Shown here: piece after piece, positions 17,118-26,100 of the stretch
How positions within the stretch are numbered: position 1 is the first letter of the stretch
Layout: every line of letters begins with the position of its first letter
Origin: Pseudanabaena sp. UWO311
GTDB lineage: Bacteria; Cyanobacteriota; Cyanobacteriia; Pseudanabaenales; Pseudanabaenaceae
Length of the DNA stretch: 64,000 nt
Assembly (NCBI RefSeq): GCF_006937785.1
Contig: NZ_SJEE01000012.1
Span: 62,001 to 126,000 of the forward strand
Direction: 5' to 3'
Notes under the pieces: model-generated
The model's input: only the letters and a program-made list of their open reading frames with translations
Told to the model about the DNA's origin: nothing
Database searches by the model: none
Position numbers and translations under genes: made by a program

Positions 17118-17356
17118 CAGTCCAAATCCTCATCACAATCAGCGATCGAAGTAGCCAATCCAGCCTGAATCGATTCCCGCATATTTGGTATTGACAACAA
17201 ATAAAGCGTCTCCTGAATCCCCTTCCAATCTTCCTCCGACAACAAAATCGCATTACCCCGCTTAGCCGTAATCAAAATCGGCTCATGGGACTGATTAGCT
17301 TCATCGATGAGGCGATAGAAATTAGCCCTAGCCTCACTAGCCGTAAAAGTTGACAT
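17114..17356 (-). CDS. Phd/YefM-type antitoxin
   Basis: 80 residues. The N-terminus (TFTASEARANFYRLIDEANQ) is the Phd/YefM DNA-binding fold, followed by PILITAKRGNAILLSEEDW. The acidic C-terminus (DCDEDLDW) would wrap the toxin. Antitoxins of this family repress their own promoter together with the toxin. The gene precedes its toxin and overlaps it by four bases. Confidence 0.92.
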   Translation of the reverse strand: MSTFTASEARANFYRLIDEANQSHEPILITAKRGNAILLSEEDWKGIQETLYLLSIPNMRESIQAGLATSIADCDEDLDW

Positions 17357-17457
17357 TTTGAATTAACTTGAAAATATATTCAATTGTAACCGTACGTTAT
17401 CAAGTACGTCAATGATTGTTTCAATTGTGTATAAGCGCAAATTACGAATTGTAGAAT

Positions 17458-17642
17458 TGTAGGGGTTTAGCATTTGCGCCACAATCCTCAAACACTTCAC
17501 AAAAAAATCATTCCGCAAATGCTAAACCCTCTTCGCTTTCAGCGATAAATTTTCCCTGCGATTTGAGGTTTTGGGCAAAGCATTCCCAATTTAAAAAAAT
17601 CTAAAAATCAATAAATCTCTGCGGGAATGCTATGCCCCTACA
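17458..17642 (-). mobile_element. MITE-like element, copy 2 (inverted relative to copy 1)
   Basis: 185 bp, again bounded by TGTAGGGG and CCCCTACA. Its reverse complement aligns along its length with 13972-14154, including the inner blocks GGGAATGCTTTGCCCAAAAC and GCGAAGAGGGTTTAGCATTT. The two copies lie on either side of hsdMS and the RelE/Phd pair. Confidence 0.75.
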
Positions 17643-17659
17643 CGAAAAAAATAAATCCC

Positions 17660-17692
17660 CAATTCGTAATTCGTAATTCCTAATTCGTAATT
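17660..17692. repeat. Heptanucleotide repeat tract after the GNAT toxin gene
   Basis: AATTCGTAATTCGTAATTCC followed by TAATTCGTAATTAA. The last TTA supplies the stop codon of the GNAT toxin gene on the minus strand. Confidence 0.7.
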
Positions 17693-18209
17693 AACCAATT
17701 AAACCCTCAACCAACTTCATCGGCAAATACAGCCTCATCGGATCTTGTTTAAATCTTTGAAATCCATACTTTAGATAAAAACTCGCAGCATCCTCATCCA
17801 AAGCTTCAGCAATAACAGCCAAAGATGCAATCTGATTTGATACTTCAAAAGACTTCATCAGCGCATCAATTAATAATAGTTCTCCAAACCGTTTCCCTCT
17901 TTGTTGTCGATCAATTCCCAAACGACCGAGCAAAGTAGCAGGTAATAAAGGATATCGCGGCAATGACTTTGCAAAAGCATCATCTAGATCCATCACCTCC
18001 ACCACAAAAGCAGAGAGAGTGTAATAGCCTAAGATATCCGTTTCTAGTTCATCTTCTTGCGCGTCAACCAAAACAAACACAGTCGATATCTTCCTTTTGA
18101 GATCCTGTGTGGCTTGCTTGCGAAGGTAATTATCTAGACTATCTTTGCCACAACAAAAACTAGAGCGCCGATGCTTACGGCTATCCAAAGGCTCGATTTT
18201 GAGAACCAT
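17691..18209 (-). CDS. GNAT acetyltransferase toxin (TacT-like)
   Basis: 172 residues. Toxins of this group acetylate the amino acid on charged tRNA and block translation. The acetyl-CoA loop is seen as LGRLGIDRQQRGKRFGELLL (about residues 92-111), and the family end as AASFYLKYGFQRF. The start ATG overlaps the stop of the upstream DUF1778 antitoxin by one base. This is a standard TacA/TacT pair between the restriction subunit genes. Confidence 0.9.
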   Translation of the reverse strand: MVLKIEPLDSRKHRRSSFCCGKDSLDNYLRKQATQDLKRKISTVFVLVDAQEDELETDILGYYTLSAFVVEVMDLDDAFAKSLPRYPLLPATLLGRLGIDRQQRGKRFGELLLIDALMKSFEVSNQIASLAVIAEALDEDAASFYLKYGFQRFKQDPMRLYLPMKLVEGLIG

Positions 18210-18496
18210 TAAGTCCTCATGGTTTGCTTATATCTGACAGCCGCCGCCTTTAGAGTCTCATTAGGCAAAGGTGGATTCAGCACAGCCTCCACAAAAAGTT
18301 CACTATCTTCTCGATTAAGCATGAGAGTTTGGTGCTTCGCAATCACCGTATAAGCAGCCTCCTGTAAACTAGCAATCACAAAATCAGTGAGAGTACGCCC
18401 CTCTAAATCAGCCGCTTTTTGCCACATAGCCTTAATCTCAGGGCTAACACGAGCTTCCAGCCTCGCCATTGTCTTCGCAGGTGTTGCAGATGTCAT
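18209..18496 (-). CDS. DUF1778 antitoxin (TacA-like)
   Basis: About 95 residues. The ribbon-helix-helix N-terminal half (KTMARLEARVSPEIKAMWQK, then DLEGRTLTDFVIASL) is typical of DUF1778 antitoxins, and the C-terminal half (LNREDSELFVEAVLNPP) binds the acetyltransferase. I chose the ATG at 18496 (MTSATPAK); a GTG at 18517 in frame is an alternative. It lies upstream of and overlaps the toxin gene. Confidence 0.9.
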   Translation of the reverse strand: MTSATPAKTMARLEARVSPEIKAMWQKAADLEGRTLTDFVIASLQEAAYTVIAKHQTLMLNREDSELFVEAVLNPPLPNETLKAAAVRYKQTMRT

Positions 18497-18555
18497 AACA
18501 TTAATATTGAAATCCACAATAAATTATACGGCAATTAGACGTACATTAGTTATTT

Positions 18556-18700
18556 AATTACGAATTATTTAATTACGAATTACGCATGATGAGCAAACAA
18601 AGCAACACAGCAAAAAACGAGATGTAATGGCAATTCATGAATTGCCATTACATCTCAACATAGATTTTAATTCGTAATTGATAATTCGTAATTCGTAATT
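18556..18700. repeat. Heptanucleotide tracts flanking a perfect 38-bp palindrome
   Basis: AATTACGAATT tracts at 18556-18584 and TTCGTAATT tracts at 18668-18700 surround a perfect palindrome at 18619-18656 (GAGATGTAATGGCAATTCAT and complement, centre TTCATGAA). The last tract gives the stop codon of hsdR (minus strand). Confidence 0.75.
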
Positions 18701-21237
18701 TAAACAGCAAACCTCTCCAAAGCAACAAACTCCCTTACATACGCAGGAATCAAATCACGATACGACTTTGGCACAGCCTTAAAACTATCAAGCGATAAAA
18801 ACGCATTTGTCGCTAACTCAGCATAATTTTTTGCCTCAATGATTTTCCGAATCTGATCGTTAGTTACATAGGCTTTAAAGTAACTCTTAATCGCAGGAAT
18901 TGATTCATCTGGCTGATAATTCTCCACAAACTTCTCAAACTCCTCCTCCAATAACTCATCCTTCAACTTAAATCTGGGGATTAAGCCAAAAATCTTTTCC
19001 AAAATCTCGCGCAACTCCAACCGCCGATCCACCGCCGCCGCCTTACGCAACTTTTCCAACGTATAAGCCTGCTCAGAATTATCAAAAAACTTGCTATTTA
19101 CATAGGAGATCGCCTTTTCCCAATGCCCGACCTCAATCGCCGCCGCTAATTCTTGATCATTGCGAATCACCTCCTCAAAACGTTCAAAATATAAGCGATC
19201 GATCTTCATACCACCATAGGAGATCGTCTCTTCTTTGAGGCTCGTGATGATATCTGCACCAAGATGCTCATAGCTATTAATACCCCCAGTTCCACCCCCT
19301 GTTCCGCCAGCATTCTCATTTTTCGGCTTAGGCAAAGCCAACACCTCATCATATTTAAAATCTTTCTCAAAATATTCACAGTTCGCAAAGAAATCAAACA
19401 ATTTAAAAGCAGTCTTCTCTGGGTGCTTTACCGTTGCCTTGAGATCCTGATCATGCAAATCAATCAAAAAATTATGCCTACGAGTCCCCCGTCCCTTAAT
19501 TTGAATAAAATCTGTCGGTGAAAAAATCGGACGAAATAACCCTAAATTCAACAAATCAGGACAATCATAACCCGTTGTCATCATCCCTACCGTCACACAT
19601 ACCCGCGCCTTGCTAGTGTGATAAGTTTCCAAAAAATTCGCCTTGCCGCGTAAAATGTTATAAGTGAAATTACTCGTAAACTGTTGAGCATTCTCTTTAA
19701 TTTGCGAAGTCACCTGTACCGCAAAATCCGATTCATATTTGTGGGGAAATATCTGATGTGCCATCTCATTTAAAATTTGCGTCAACTTCAGCGCATGGTG
19801 CTGACTCACCGCAAAAATAATTGACTTCCCAATCTCGCCACTAATCGGATCGCGCAAAGCCCTCTCTAAAAAAGTCTTACAAAAAAGTTGATTTGTCGCA
19901 GGTGAAAAAAAGCGCTTCTCAAATTGCCGAATTTTAAAACTCTCTTCTGTCTTTTCACCTTCCTCATCAGTAAACTCCACCACAAACCCATCCTTAGACA
20001 AAAGCTCGGTTGTTACCTCAGTCCTCGCATCCACAACCGTCGGCTGAATTAAAAAGCCATCTCTCACCCCATCATTCAAGCCATAGGCAAAAGTCGGAAT
20101 CCCATCCTCACAGCCAAAAGTGCGATAAGTATCAAGCATCATCCGCCGCTCAGATTCTCGCGGATCTTTAGTCGTGGGCTTAGCTCGATCAAATTGCTTC
20201 AGATAATCCTTTGGTGTCGCCGTCAGTCCCAACTTATAACCAATAAAATACTCAAATACCGCCCGTGCATTCCCACCTATCGAGCGATGCGCCTCATCCG
20301 AAATCACCAAATCAAAATCTGTCAGTGAGAATTGATCCTGATATTTGTTATTCACCAGCAAAGACTGCACCGTAGTCACTACAACATCAGCAAACCGCCA
20401 ACTATCACGATTCTCTTTATAGATAACTGTCTTATAGTCATTCTTGAGCAGGAGATCAAAAGCTTTCTTAGCTTGCTCCTCCAACTCAATGCGATCGACC
20501 AAAAATAATACCCGCCGCGCATTCCCCGTCCGTAAAAACAACTTAATCACCGCCGCCGAAGTCAGCGTCTTCCCAGTCCCCGTCGCCATCTGAAACAAAA
20601 ATTTATCTTTCCCCGCTTTCACTGCATCCTGTAAAGCTGCGATCGCCTGTTTCTGATATCCCCTCAAAAAACGTAACTTATTCTTCAAAATAAAGTCATT
20701 ACGCTCTATTGGATTAAGCCAACCCGCATTATCGCGATAATTAGGAACCTGCGTCAACGCCACATAATCATCATCAATAATTTCATCCACAAGTTTCTGG
20801 CGATCGGGCTTAGGAAGATCTTTCTGATAACCCATCACCGAGCTAGGCATCGGGAAAGCAGTAATGATTTCTGGATTACCCCGTTCCAAGTCCCAAAAAT
20901 AATGCAAATTTCCATTAGAAAGAATCACAAATCGACATTTTTGAGACTTCGCATAATCCCGCGCTTGCTCCTTTCCTACCAGAGGATCGAGATGTATCGC
21001 TTTCGCCTCCAAAACAATAAACGGAACCCCCTTGTCATTCAGCAGCAAAAAGTCAATAAAACCCTTTCTAGTCTTCTCAAAATTCTCCCCAAACTCATCC
21101 AAATCCAAAGATGTAATCTCCGTCCCCGCCTCAAGTGCTATGTTTGCAGTCTGTCCCCCCTCCGCAAAAAACCGCCAGCCAGCAGCCTCAAGCAATCTAT
21201 TGATCTTAATGCGGGCTGTAGCTTCATTATTTGCCAT
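18700..21237 (-). CDS. hsdR: Type I restriction enzyme R subunit (DEAH translocase/nuclease)
   Basis: 845 residues. The N-terminal nuclease domain shows the PD-(D/E)XK pattern IDFLLLNDKG...VLEAKA (about residues 61-79). The SF2 motor follows with Walker A MATGTGKTLTSA near residue 217, the DEAH box DLVISDEAHRS, GLTATP, and a late helicase motif IKGRGTRR near residue 580. The C-terminal helical part binds the methylase. It cuts DNA after translocation when the HsdMS target site is unmethylated. It is the first gene of the minus-strand restriction island and is separated from hsdMS by two TA pairs. Confidence 0.93.
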   Translation of the reverse strand: MANNEATARIKINRLLEAAGWRFFAEGGQTANIALEAGTEITSLDLDEFGENFEKTRKGFIDFLLLNDKGVPFIVLEAKAIHLDPLVGKEQARDYAKSQKCRFVILSNGNLHYFWDLERGNPEIITAFPMPSSVMGYQKDLPKPDRQKLVDEIIDDDYVALTQVPNYRDNAGWLNPIERNDFILKNKLRFLRGYQKQAIAALQDAVKAGKDKFLFQMATGTGKTLTSAAVIKLFLRTGNARRVLFLVDRIELEEQAKKAFDLLLKNDYKTVIYKENRDSWRFADVVVTTVQSLLVNNKYQDQFSLTDFDLVISDEAHRSIGGNARAVFEYFIGYKLGLTATPKDYLKQFDRAKPTTKDPRESERRMMLDTYRTFGCEDGIPTFAYGLNDGVRDGFLIQPTVVDARTEVTTELLSKDGFVVEFTDEEGEKTEESFKIRQFEKRFFSPATNQLFCKTFLERALRDPISGEIGKSIIFAVSQHHALKLTQILNEMAHQIFPHKYESDFAVQVTSQIKENAQQFTSNFTYNILRGKANFLETYHTSKARVCVTVGMMTTGYDCPDLLNLGLFRPIFSPTDFIQIKGRGTRRHNFLIDLHDQDLKATVKHPEKTAFKLFDFFANCEYFEKDFKYDEVLALPKPKNENAGGTGGGTGGINSYEHLGADIITSLKEETISYGGMKIDRLYFERFEEVIRNDQELAAAIEVGHWEKAISYVNSKFFDNSEQAYTLEKLRKAAAVDRRLELREILEKIFGLIPRFKLKDELLEEEFEKFVENYQPDESIPAIKSYFKAYVTNDQIRKIIEAKNYAELATNAFLSLDSFKAVPKSYRDLIPAYVREFVALERFAV

Positions 21238-21381
21238 TAATAAACCCAGTGTTAACCCTAAATGCAGATTAATTTTTCTGCTTTATTTCATTATAAGACA
21301 AATAGCGATCGCAGTTTGCGATCGCAATCCCTTTGCTTTGTAATAGACCAGCATCTCAACAAACAGCAAATAAAGATCAGC

Positions 21382-21387
21382 TATAAT
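21382..21387 (+). promoter_or_regulatory. Possible -10 box for the FAD oxidoreductase gene
   Basis: TATAAT 46 bp before the ATG at 21433, in the divergent gap between hsdR and the oxidoreductase. No convincing -35 element. Confidence 0.35.
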
Positions 21388-21432
21388 TGGTTGCTGCCTT
21401 AGCGGTTCATCTAAAATCGAGCTTCACTGACT

Positions 21433-23043
21433 ATGTTACGGATAACTGAAATTAAACTTCCACTTGATCATCCTGAAGATGCGATCGAATCTGCGATTCT
21501 TAAAAAGTTGCAAATCAAATCAGAAGAATTAACAAGTTATTCTATTTTTAAGCGTAGTTATGATGCAAGACGAAAGACAGATATTTATTTGGTTTACATC
21601 GTCGATATCGAAACACCTTTAGAGAAGCAATTAAGCGATCGCTTCTCTAAAGATCCCCATGTCATGCCTACGCCTGACACCAGCTATCACTATGTCGCCA
21701 AGGCTCCTAGCAATCTAAATACTCGCCCGATTGTAATCGGTATGGGGCCAGCAGGGATGTTTGCGGGGTTGATGTTGGCGCAGATGGGATTTCGTCCGAT
21801 TATTTTGGAACGCGGTAAGGCGGTACGCGATCGCACGGCTGATACGTTTAATTTCTGGAAGGGAAGAGCCGAATTTAATCCAGAATCTAATGCTCAATTT
21901 GGTGAAGGTGGCGCAGGTACTTTTTCCGATGGCAAACTCTATAGCCAAGTCAAAGATCCCCATCATTACGGGCGCAAAGTTCTGCATGAATTCGTCAATG
22001 CTGGTGCTTCTCCTGAAATTCTATACATCAATAAACCGCATATTGGTACACTTAAGCTTGTTGGAATAGTCCAAAGTTTTCGCTCTCAAATTCAAGCTCT
22101 CGGTGGAGAAATTCGCTTCCAAAGTCGAGTAGAAGATATAGACATTCAAGATGCTAAAGCGAATGGCGTGACGCTAGCAAATGGAGAATATATCGCCAGC
22201 AATCATATTATTCTTGCGATCGGACATAGCGCCCGTGACACTTTTCAAATGCTCTACGATCGCGGCGTATATATCGAAGCTAAGCCGTTCTCGATTGGCT
22301 TTAGAATCGAGCATCCTCAAGATTTGATCGATCACGCCAGATTTGGTGATTATGCGGGACATAAGATTTTAGGTGCTGCCGACTATAAATTGGTGCATCA
22401 TTGTAAAAATGGACGTTCTGTTTATAGCTTCTGCATGTGTCCAGGCGGTCTAGTTGTGGCGGCAACCTCAGAGGTCGGACGAGTGGTGACTAATGGCATG
22501 AGTCAATATTCCCGCAATGAACGCAATGCCAATAGCGGCATTGTCGTTGGGATTACTCCCGAAGATTATCCAGAACATCCTCTCGCAGGGATAGATCTTC
22601 AGCGCCGTTTAGAATCTCGCGCCTTTGAGCTTGGTGGTGGAACCTATGCGGCTCCTGCTCAGCTTGTTGGTGATTTTCTGGCTAATCGCCCTTCTCAAGA
22701 TCTAGGCAAAGTACACCCTTCCTATGCTCCTAATGTCCATTTGGGGGATCTGAGTGAGAGTTTGCCAGAATATGCGATCGCTGCCATTCGAGAAGCACTT
22801 CCTGCCTTTAATAAACAAATTAAAGGCTTTGCAATGGATGATGCGATGCTCACGGGTGTAGAAACTCGTACTTCTTCGCCTATCAGGATTAAACGCAATG
22901 AGAAATATCAAAGCTTAAATGTGGAAGGGCTTTTCCCTACGGGTGAGGGTGCTGGCTATGCAGGAGGTATTCTCTCGGCGGGAATTGACGGAATTAAAGT
23001 CGCTGAGGCGGTGGCTTTGAGCATAGCTGCTAATACCAAATGA
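21433..23043 (+). CDS. FAD-dependent dehydrogenase (COG2509-type)
   Basis: 536 residues. After a ~95-residue N-terminal domain (MLRITEIKLPLDHPEDAIES) the FAD-binding Rossmann fold is seen as PIVIGMGPAGMFAGLMLAQM, then the second nucleotide contact RTADTFNFW...GEGGAGTFSDGKLYS, and the C-terminal FAD motif FPTGEGAGYAGGILSAGIDG. This matches a widespread family of flavoproteins with no assigned substrate. The stop codon lies inside the left arm of the palindrome at 23037-23071. It is divergent from hsdR and not part of the restriction island. Confidence 0.88.
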   Translation: MLRITEIKLPLDHPEDAIESAILKKLQIKSEELTSYSIFKRSYDARRKTDIYLVYIVDIETPLEKQLSDRFSKDPHVMPTPDTSYHYVAKAPSNLNTRPIVIGMGPAGMFAGLMLAQMGFRPIILERGKAVRDRTADTFNFWKGRAEFNPESNAQFGEGGAGTFSDGKLYSQVKDPHHYGRKVLHEFVNAGASPEILYINKPHIGTLKLVGIVQSFRSQIQALGGEIRFQSRVEDIDIQDAKANGVTLANGEYIASNHIILAIGHSARDTFQMLYDRGVYIEAKPFSIGFRIEHPQDLIDHARFGDYAGHKILGAADYKLVHHCKNGRSVYSFCMCPGGLVVAATSEVGRVVTNGMSQYSRNERNANSGIVVGITPEDYPEHPLAGIDLQRRLESRAFELGGGTYAAPAQLVGDFLANRPSQDLGKVHPSYAPNVHLGDLSESLPEYAIAAIREALPAFNKQIKGFAMDDAMLTGVETRTSSPIRIKRNEKYQSLNVEGLFPTGEGAGYAGGILSAGIDGIKVAEAVALSIAANTK

Positions 23044-23071
23044 AGAAATGGCGTAGCCATTTCTTCATTTG
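23037..23071. terminator. Perfect palindrome containing the oxidoreductase stop codon
   Basis: Arms CAAATGAAGAAATGGC and complement around a GTA loop. The TGA at 23041-23043 lies in the left arm. Confidence 0.65.
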
Positions 23072-23091
23072 AAAATCCTTCGGTATAAGAC

Positions 23092-23148
23092 CTAAAACCC
23101 AAAAGGGATTTGTGGCGCGTAGCGCCACAAATCCCTTTTGGGTTTTAG
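23092..23148. repeat. Long perfect palindrome (27-bp arms)
   Basis: Left arm begins CTAAAACCCAAAAGGGATTT and ends GTGGCGC, the loop is GTA, and the right arm is fully complementary. It belongs to the AAAACCCAAAAG... palindrome family found at gene ends across the window. Confidence 0.85.
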
Positions 23149-23153
23149 AGCTA

Positions 23154-23159
23154 TATAAT
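23154..23159 (+). promoter_or_regulatory. Possible -10 box for cobN
   Basis: TATAAT 33 bp before the cobN ATG and six bases after the long palindrome. No strong -35; no cobalamin riboswitch is evident in the short leader. Confidence 0.35.
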
Positions 23160-23191
23160 ATCATAGCTGCTCATTGCTATTTGGATAACTA

Positions 23192-26100
23192 ATGCATCGT
23201 ATCGCCACTATATCAGGAGGCTGGAACCAGTCCACCGACAGCGTTGTTTTTGTCGATCAGCAACCTGCACCGATCATCATCATCACCGCCGCCGATACGG
23301 ATATCCAAACCCTCGCTGCTGCTACGGCAAGATTGCCCGAAGATTTCCCCCAAATCAGAGTAGTGAATGTATTGCAATTGCAGCAACAAATTGCGATCGA
23401 TACCTATGCAGAAGAAGTCTTGGCAAGTGCCAAGGTAATTATCGTTCGATTGATTGGCGGACAATCCTATTGGAGTTATGGATTAGAAGTAGTAAAGGAA
23501 ACGGTAGCAAATACGGGTGCAATTTTAATTGTGTTACCAGGGGATGAGCGTCCTGATCCAAATTTGACAAGTCATTCCACCACGACGCTGACTTTGGTCA
23601 ATCAAGCTTGGCAATATTTCATCGAAGCAGGAGTTGAGAACTATCACAATCTACTGAAGTTCATTGCCTCTGAATTTCTTGAGTTTGGATCAGTTTATAA
23701 AACACCTCAATCAGTTCCACGCATTGGGATATATGAAGTTGCATATCCTCAATCTTCTGTCTCCATTTTAGAGTTAGATCCCCCCCAGCCCCCCTTGAGA
23801 AAGGGGGGAGAAGAAAATTCTTTCTCCTTTTTAAAGGGGATTGAGGGGGATCTTGGATTAGCGGTAATTCTCTTTTATCGCGCTCATTACTTATCTGGGA
23901 ATACGGCAGCGATCGCAGCTTTATGTGATGCTCTGACTGAGTGCAATCTCAAGCCTTTACCAATCTATGTTTCATCATTAAAAGAACCTGATGTTCAAGC
24001 CGAACTAATTCGCTATTGTCTACCAGAATCTGGTCAAAAAGTCGATGTGATCTTGAATACAACTAGCTTCTCTTTGGCTAGCCTCAAAACTGATTCACCC
24101 CAAGTCGATCTTTGGGAGACTTTGAATGTACCAGTCTTTCAAGTGATTTTTAGCGGTGGACTTCGCAAAACATGGGCTAATGGTACACAGGGACTAACTC
24201 CCCGTGATATGGCGATGAATATGGTCTTGCCTGAAGTTGATGGCAGGATTATTACGAGGGCTGTTTCGTTTAAAGCTCTGCAAGGACAAAACTCGGCTTT
24301 GCAAACGGAAGTACTAACCTATGAACCCGTACGATCGCGAATTAATTTTGTCGCTGATCTTGCTGCTAAATGGGTCAAGCTAAAACATACGGAGGTAGGC
24401 GATCGCAAGATTGCGCTTATTCTGGCTAACTATCCCAACCGTGATGGCAGGTTAGCTAATGGCGTGGGGTTAGATACCCCAGCGAGTTGTTTAGAGATTC
24501 TCAAAGCTTTGCGAAGTTCGGGCTATAGCGTTGGGGAAATCCCTGAAACTAGCGATGAACTTATGAAGTTATTAACGACAGGTGTAACTAACGATCGCGA
24601 ATCCTTTGGTATACGTCAGGTCTATCAATCGCTATCTTTAACCGATTATCAAAATTATTTCCAGAATTTGCCTGAACCTGTACAGAATGGAATTAGTACG
24701 AGATGGAATCAACCTAAGCAAGAACAGGAATTTGCGATCGCAGGAATGCAATTCGGCAATATTTTTGTCGGTATTCAGCCATCACGGGGCTACGATCTCG
24801 ATCCGACTTTAAATTATCACGCGCCAGATTTAGAACCGACACATGACTATATGGCTTTCTATCATTGGGTACGCGACAAGTTTAACGCCCATGCGATCGC
24901 CCATATTGGCAAACATGGCAACCTCGAATGGCTCCCAGGAAAGAGTGTAGCTCTATCGGAAAATTGCTACCCTGAAGCAGCCTTTGGCGCGATGCCGCAT
25001 TTCTATCCCTTTATCGTTAATGATCCTGGGGAAGGATCTCAGGCGAAAAGGCGATCGCAAGCGGTCATTCTCGATCATCTCACGCCGCCAATGACCCGTG
25101 CTGAGCTGTATGGCGGTTTGCATCAATTGGAAGGCTTAATAGATGAATATTACGAAGCGGAAACCCTCGATCCTTCGCGTTTGGGGATGATTCGCGATCG
25201 CTTAACAGCCTTAATCAAGCAGGAAAACCTCCATCAAGATTTGGGAATTTCCCTAGACCGTCTAGAAGATTCTTTGAATACGATTCTTACAACTGCCGAT
25301 GGTTATCTGTGCGAAATTAAGGAAGCTCAAATTCGCGATGGTTTGCATATCTTCGGGCAATGTCCAGAAGGTCGGCAGTTAAGGGATTTGGTAGTAGCGA
25401 TCGCTAGAAATCCTAATGCTAATCGGATGGGTCTAACTAGATCGATCGCGCAAGATTGGCAATTAGATTTTGATCCATTGACTGCGGATTTAGGCGAGTT
25501 GCTTGAATCAAGTTTGCATCCACGCTTAGCGAATTGTCGGATTATTGGGGATGCGGTTGAAGTTATAGAGGAATACGCGGCGGAGTTGGTGGCAGAGATT
25601 CTTGAAGAGATCCCCCCTACCCCCCTTGCAAAGGGGGGCGAAATTGCGACAGAACTAATATGGATTCGCGATCGCCTTCTCCCGTCTCTATATAAAACAA
25701 AGCAAGAAATTACCAATCTATTGAGAGGACTCAACGGTGAATATATAGCTAGTGGTGCATCTGGTGCGCCAACAAGAGGCAGACCCGAAGTATTACCGAC
25801 AGGACGCAATTTCTACTCTGTCGATATTAGGGCAGTACCGACGGAAACTGCTTGGGATATTGGGCGCAAGGCTGCGGATGTTTTAATTGAAACCTATACT
25901 CAAGAACATGGCGAATATCCGCAAACCTTGGGATTATCGATTTGGGGAACTTCGACAATGCGAACGGGTGGCGATGATCTTGCTGAAGCTCTGGCTCTGC
26001 TTGGAGTGCAACCTGTTTGGGATGGCGTATCGCGACGCGTGATTGATTTTGAGATTTTGCCATTATCGATTCTTGGTCGCCCTCGTGTCGATGTCACCTT

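Noticed and set aside
23149-23191. Cobalamin riboswitch before cobN
   Set aside because: The leader after the likely promoter is under 40 bases and has none of the conserved B12 box.
25327-25809. 160-residue minus-strand frame inside cobN
   Set aside because: Antisense shadow, crosses the in-frame palindrome, no family features.
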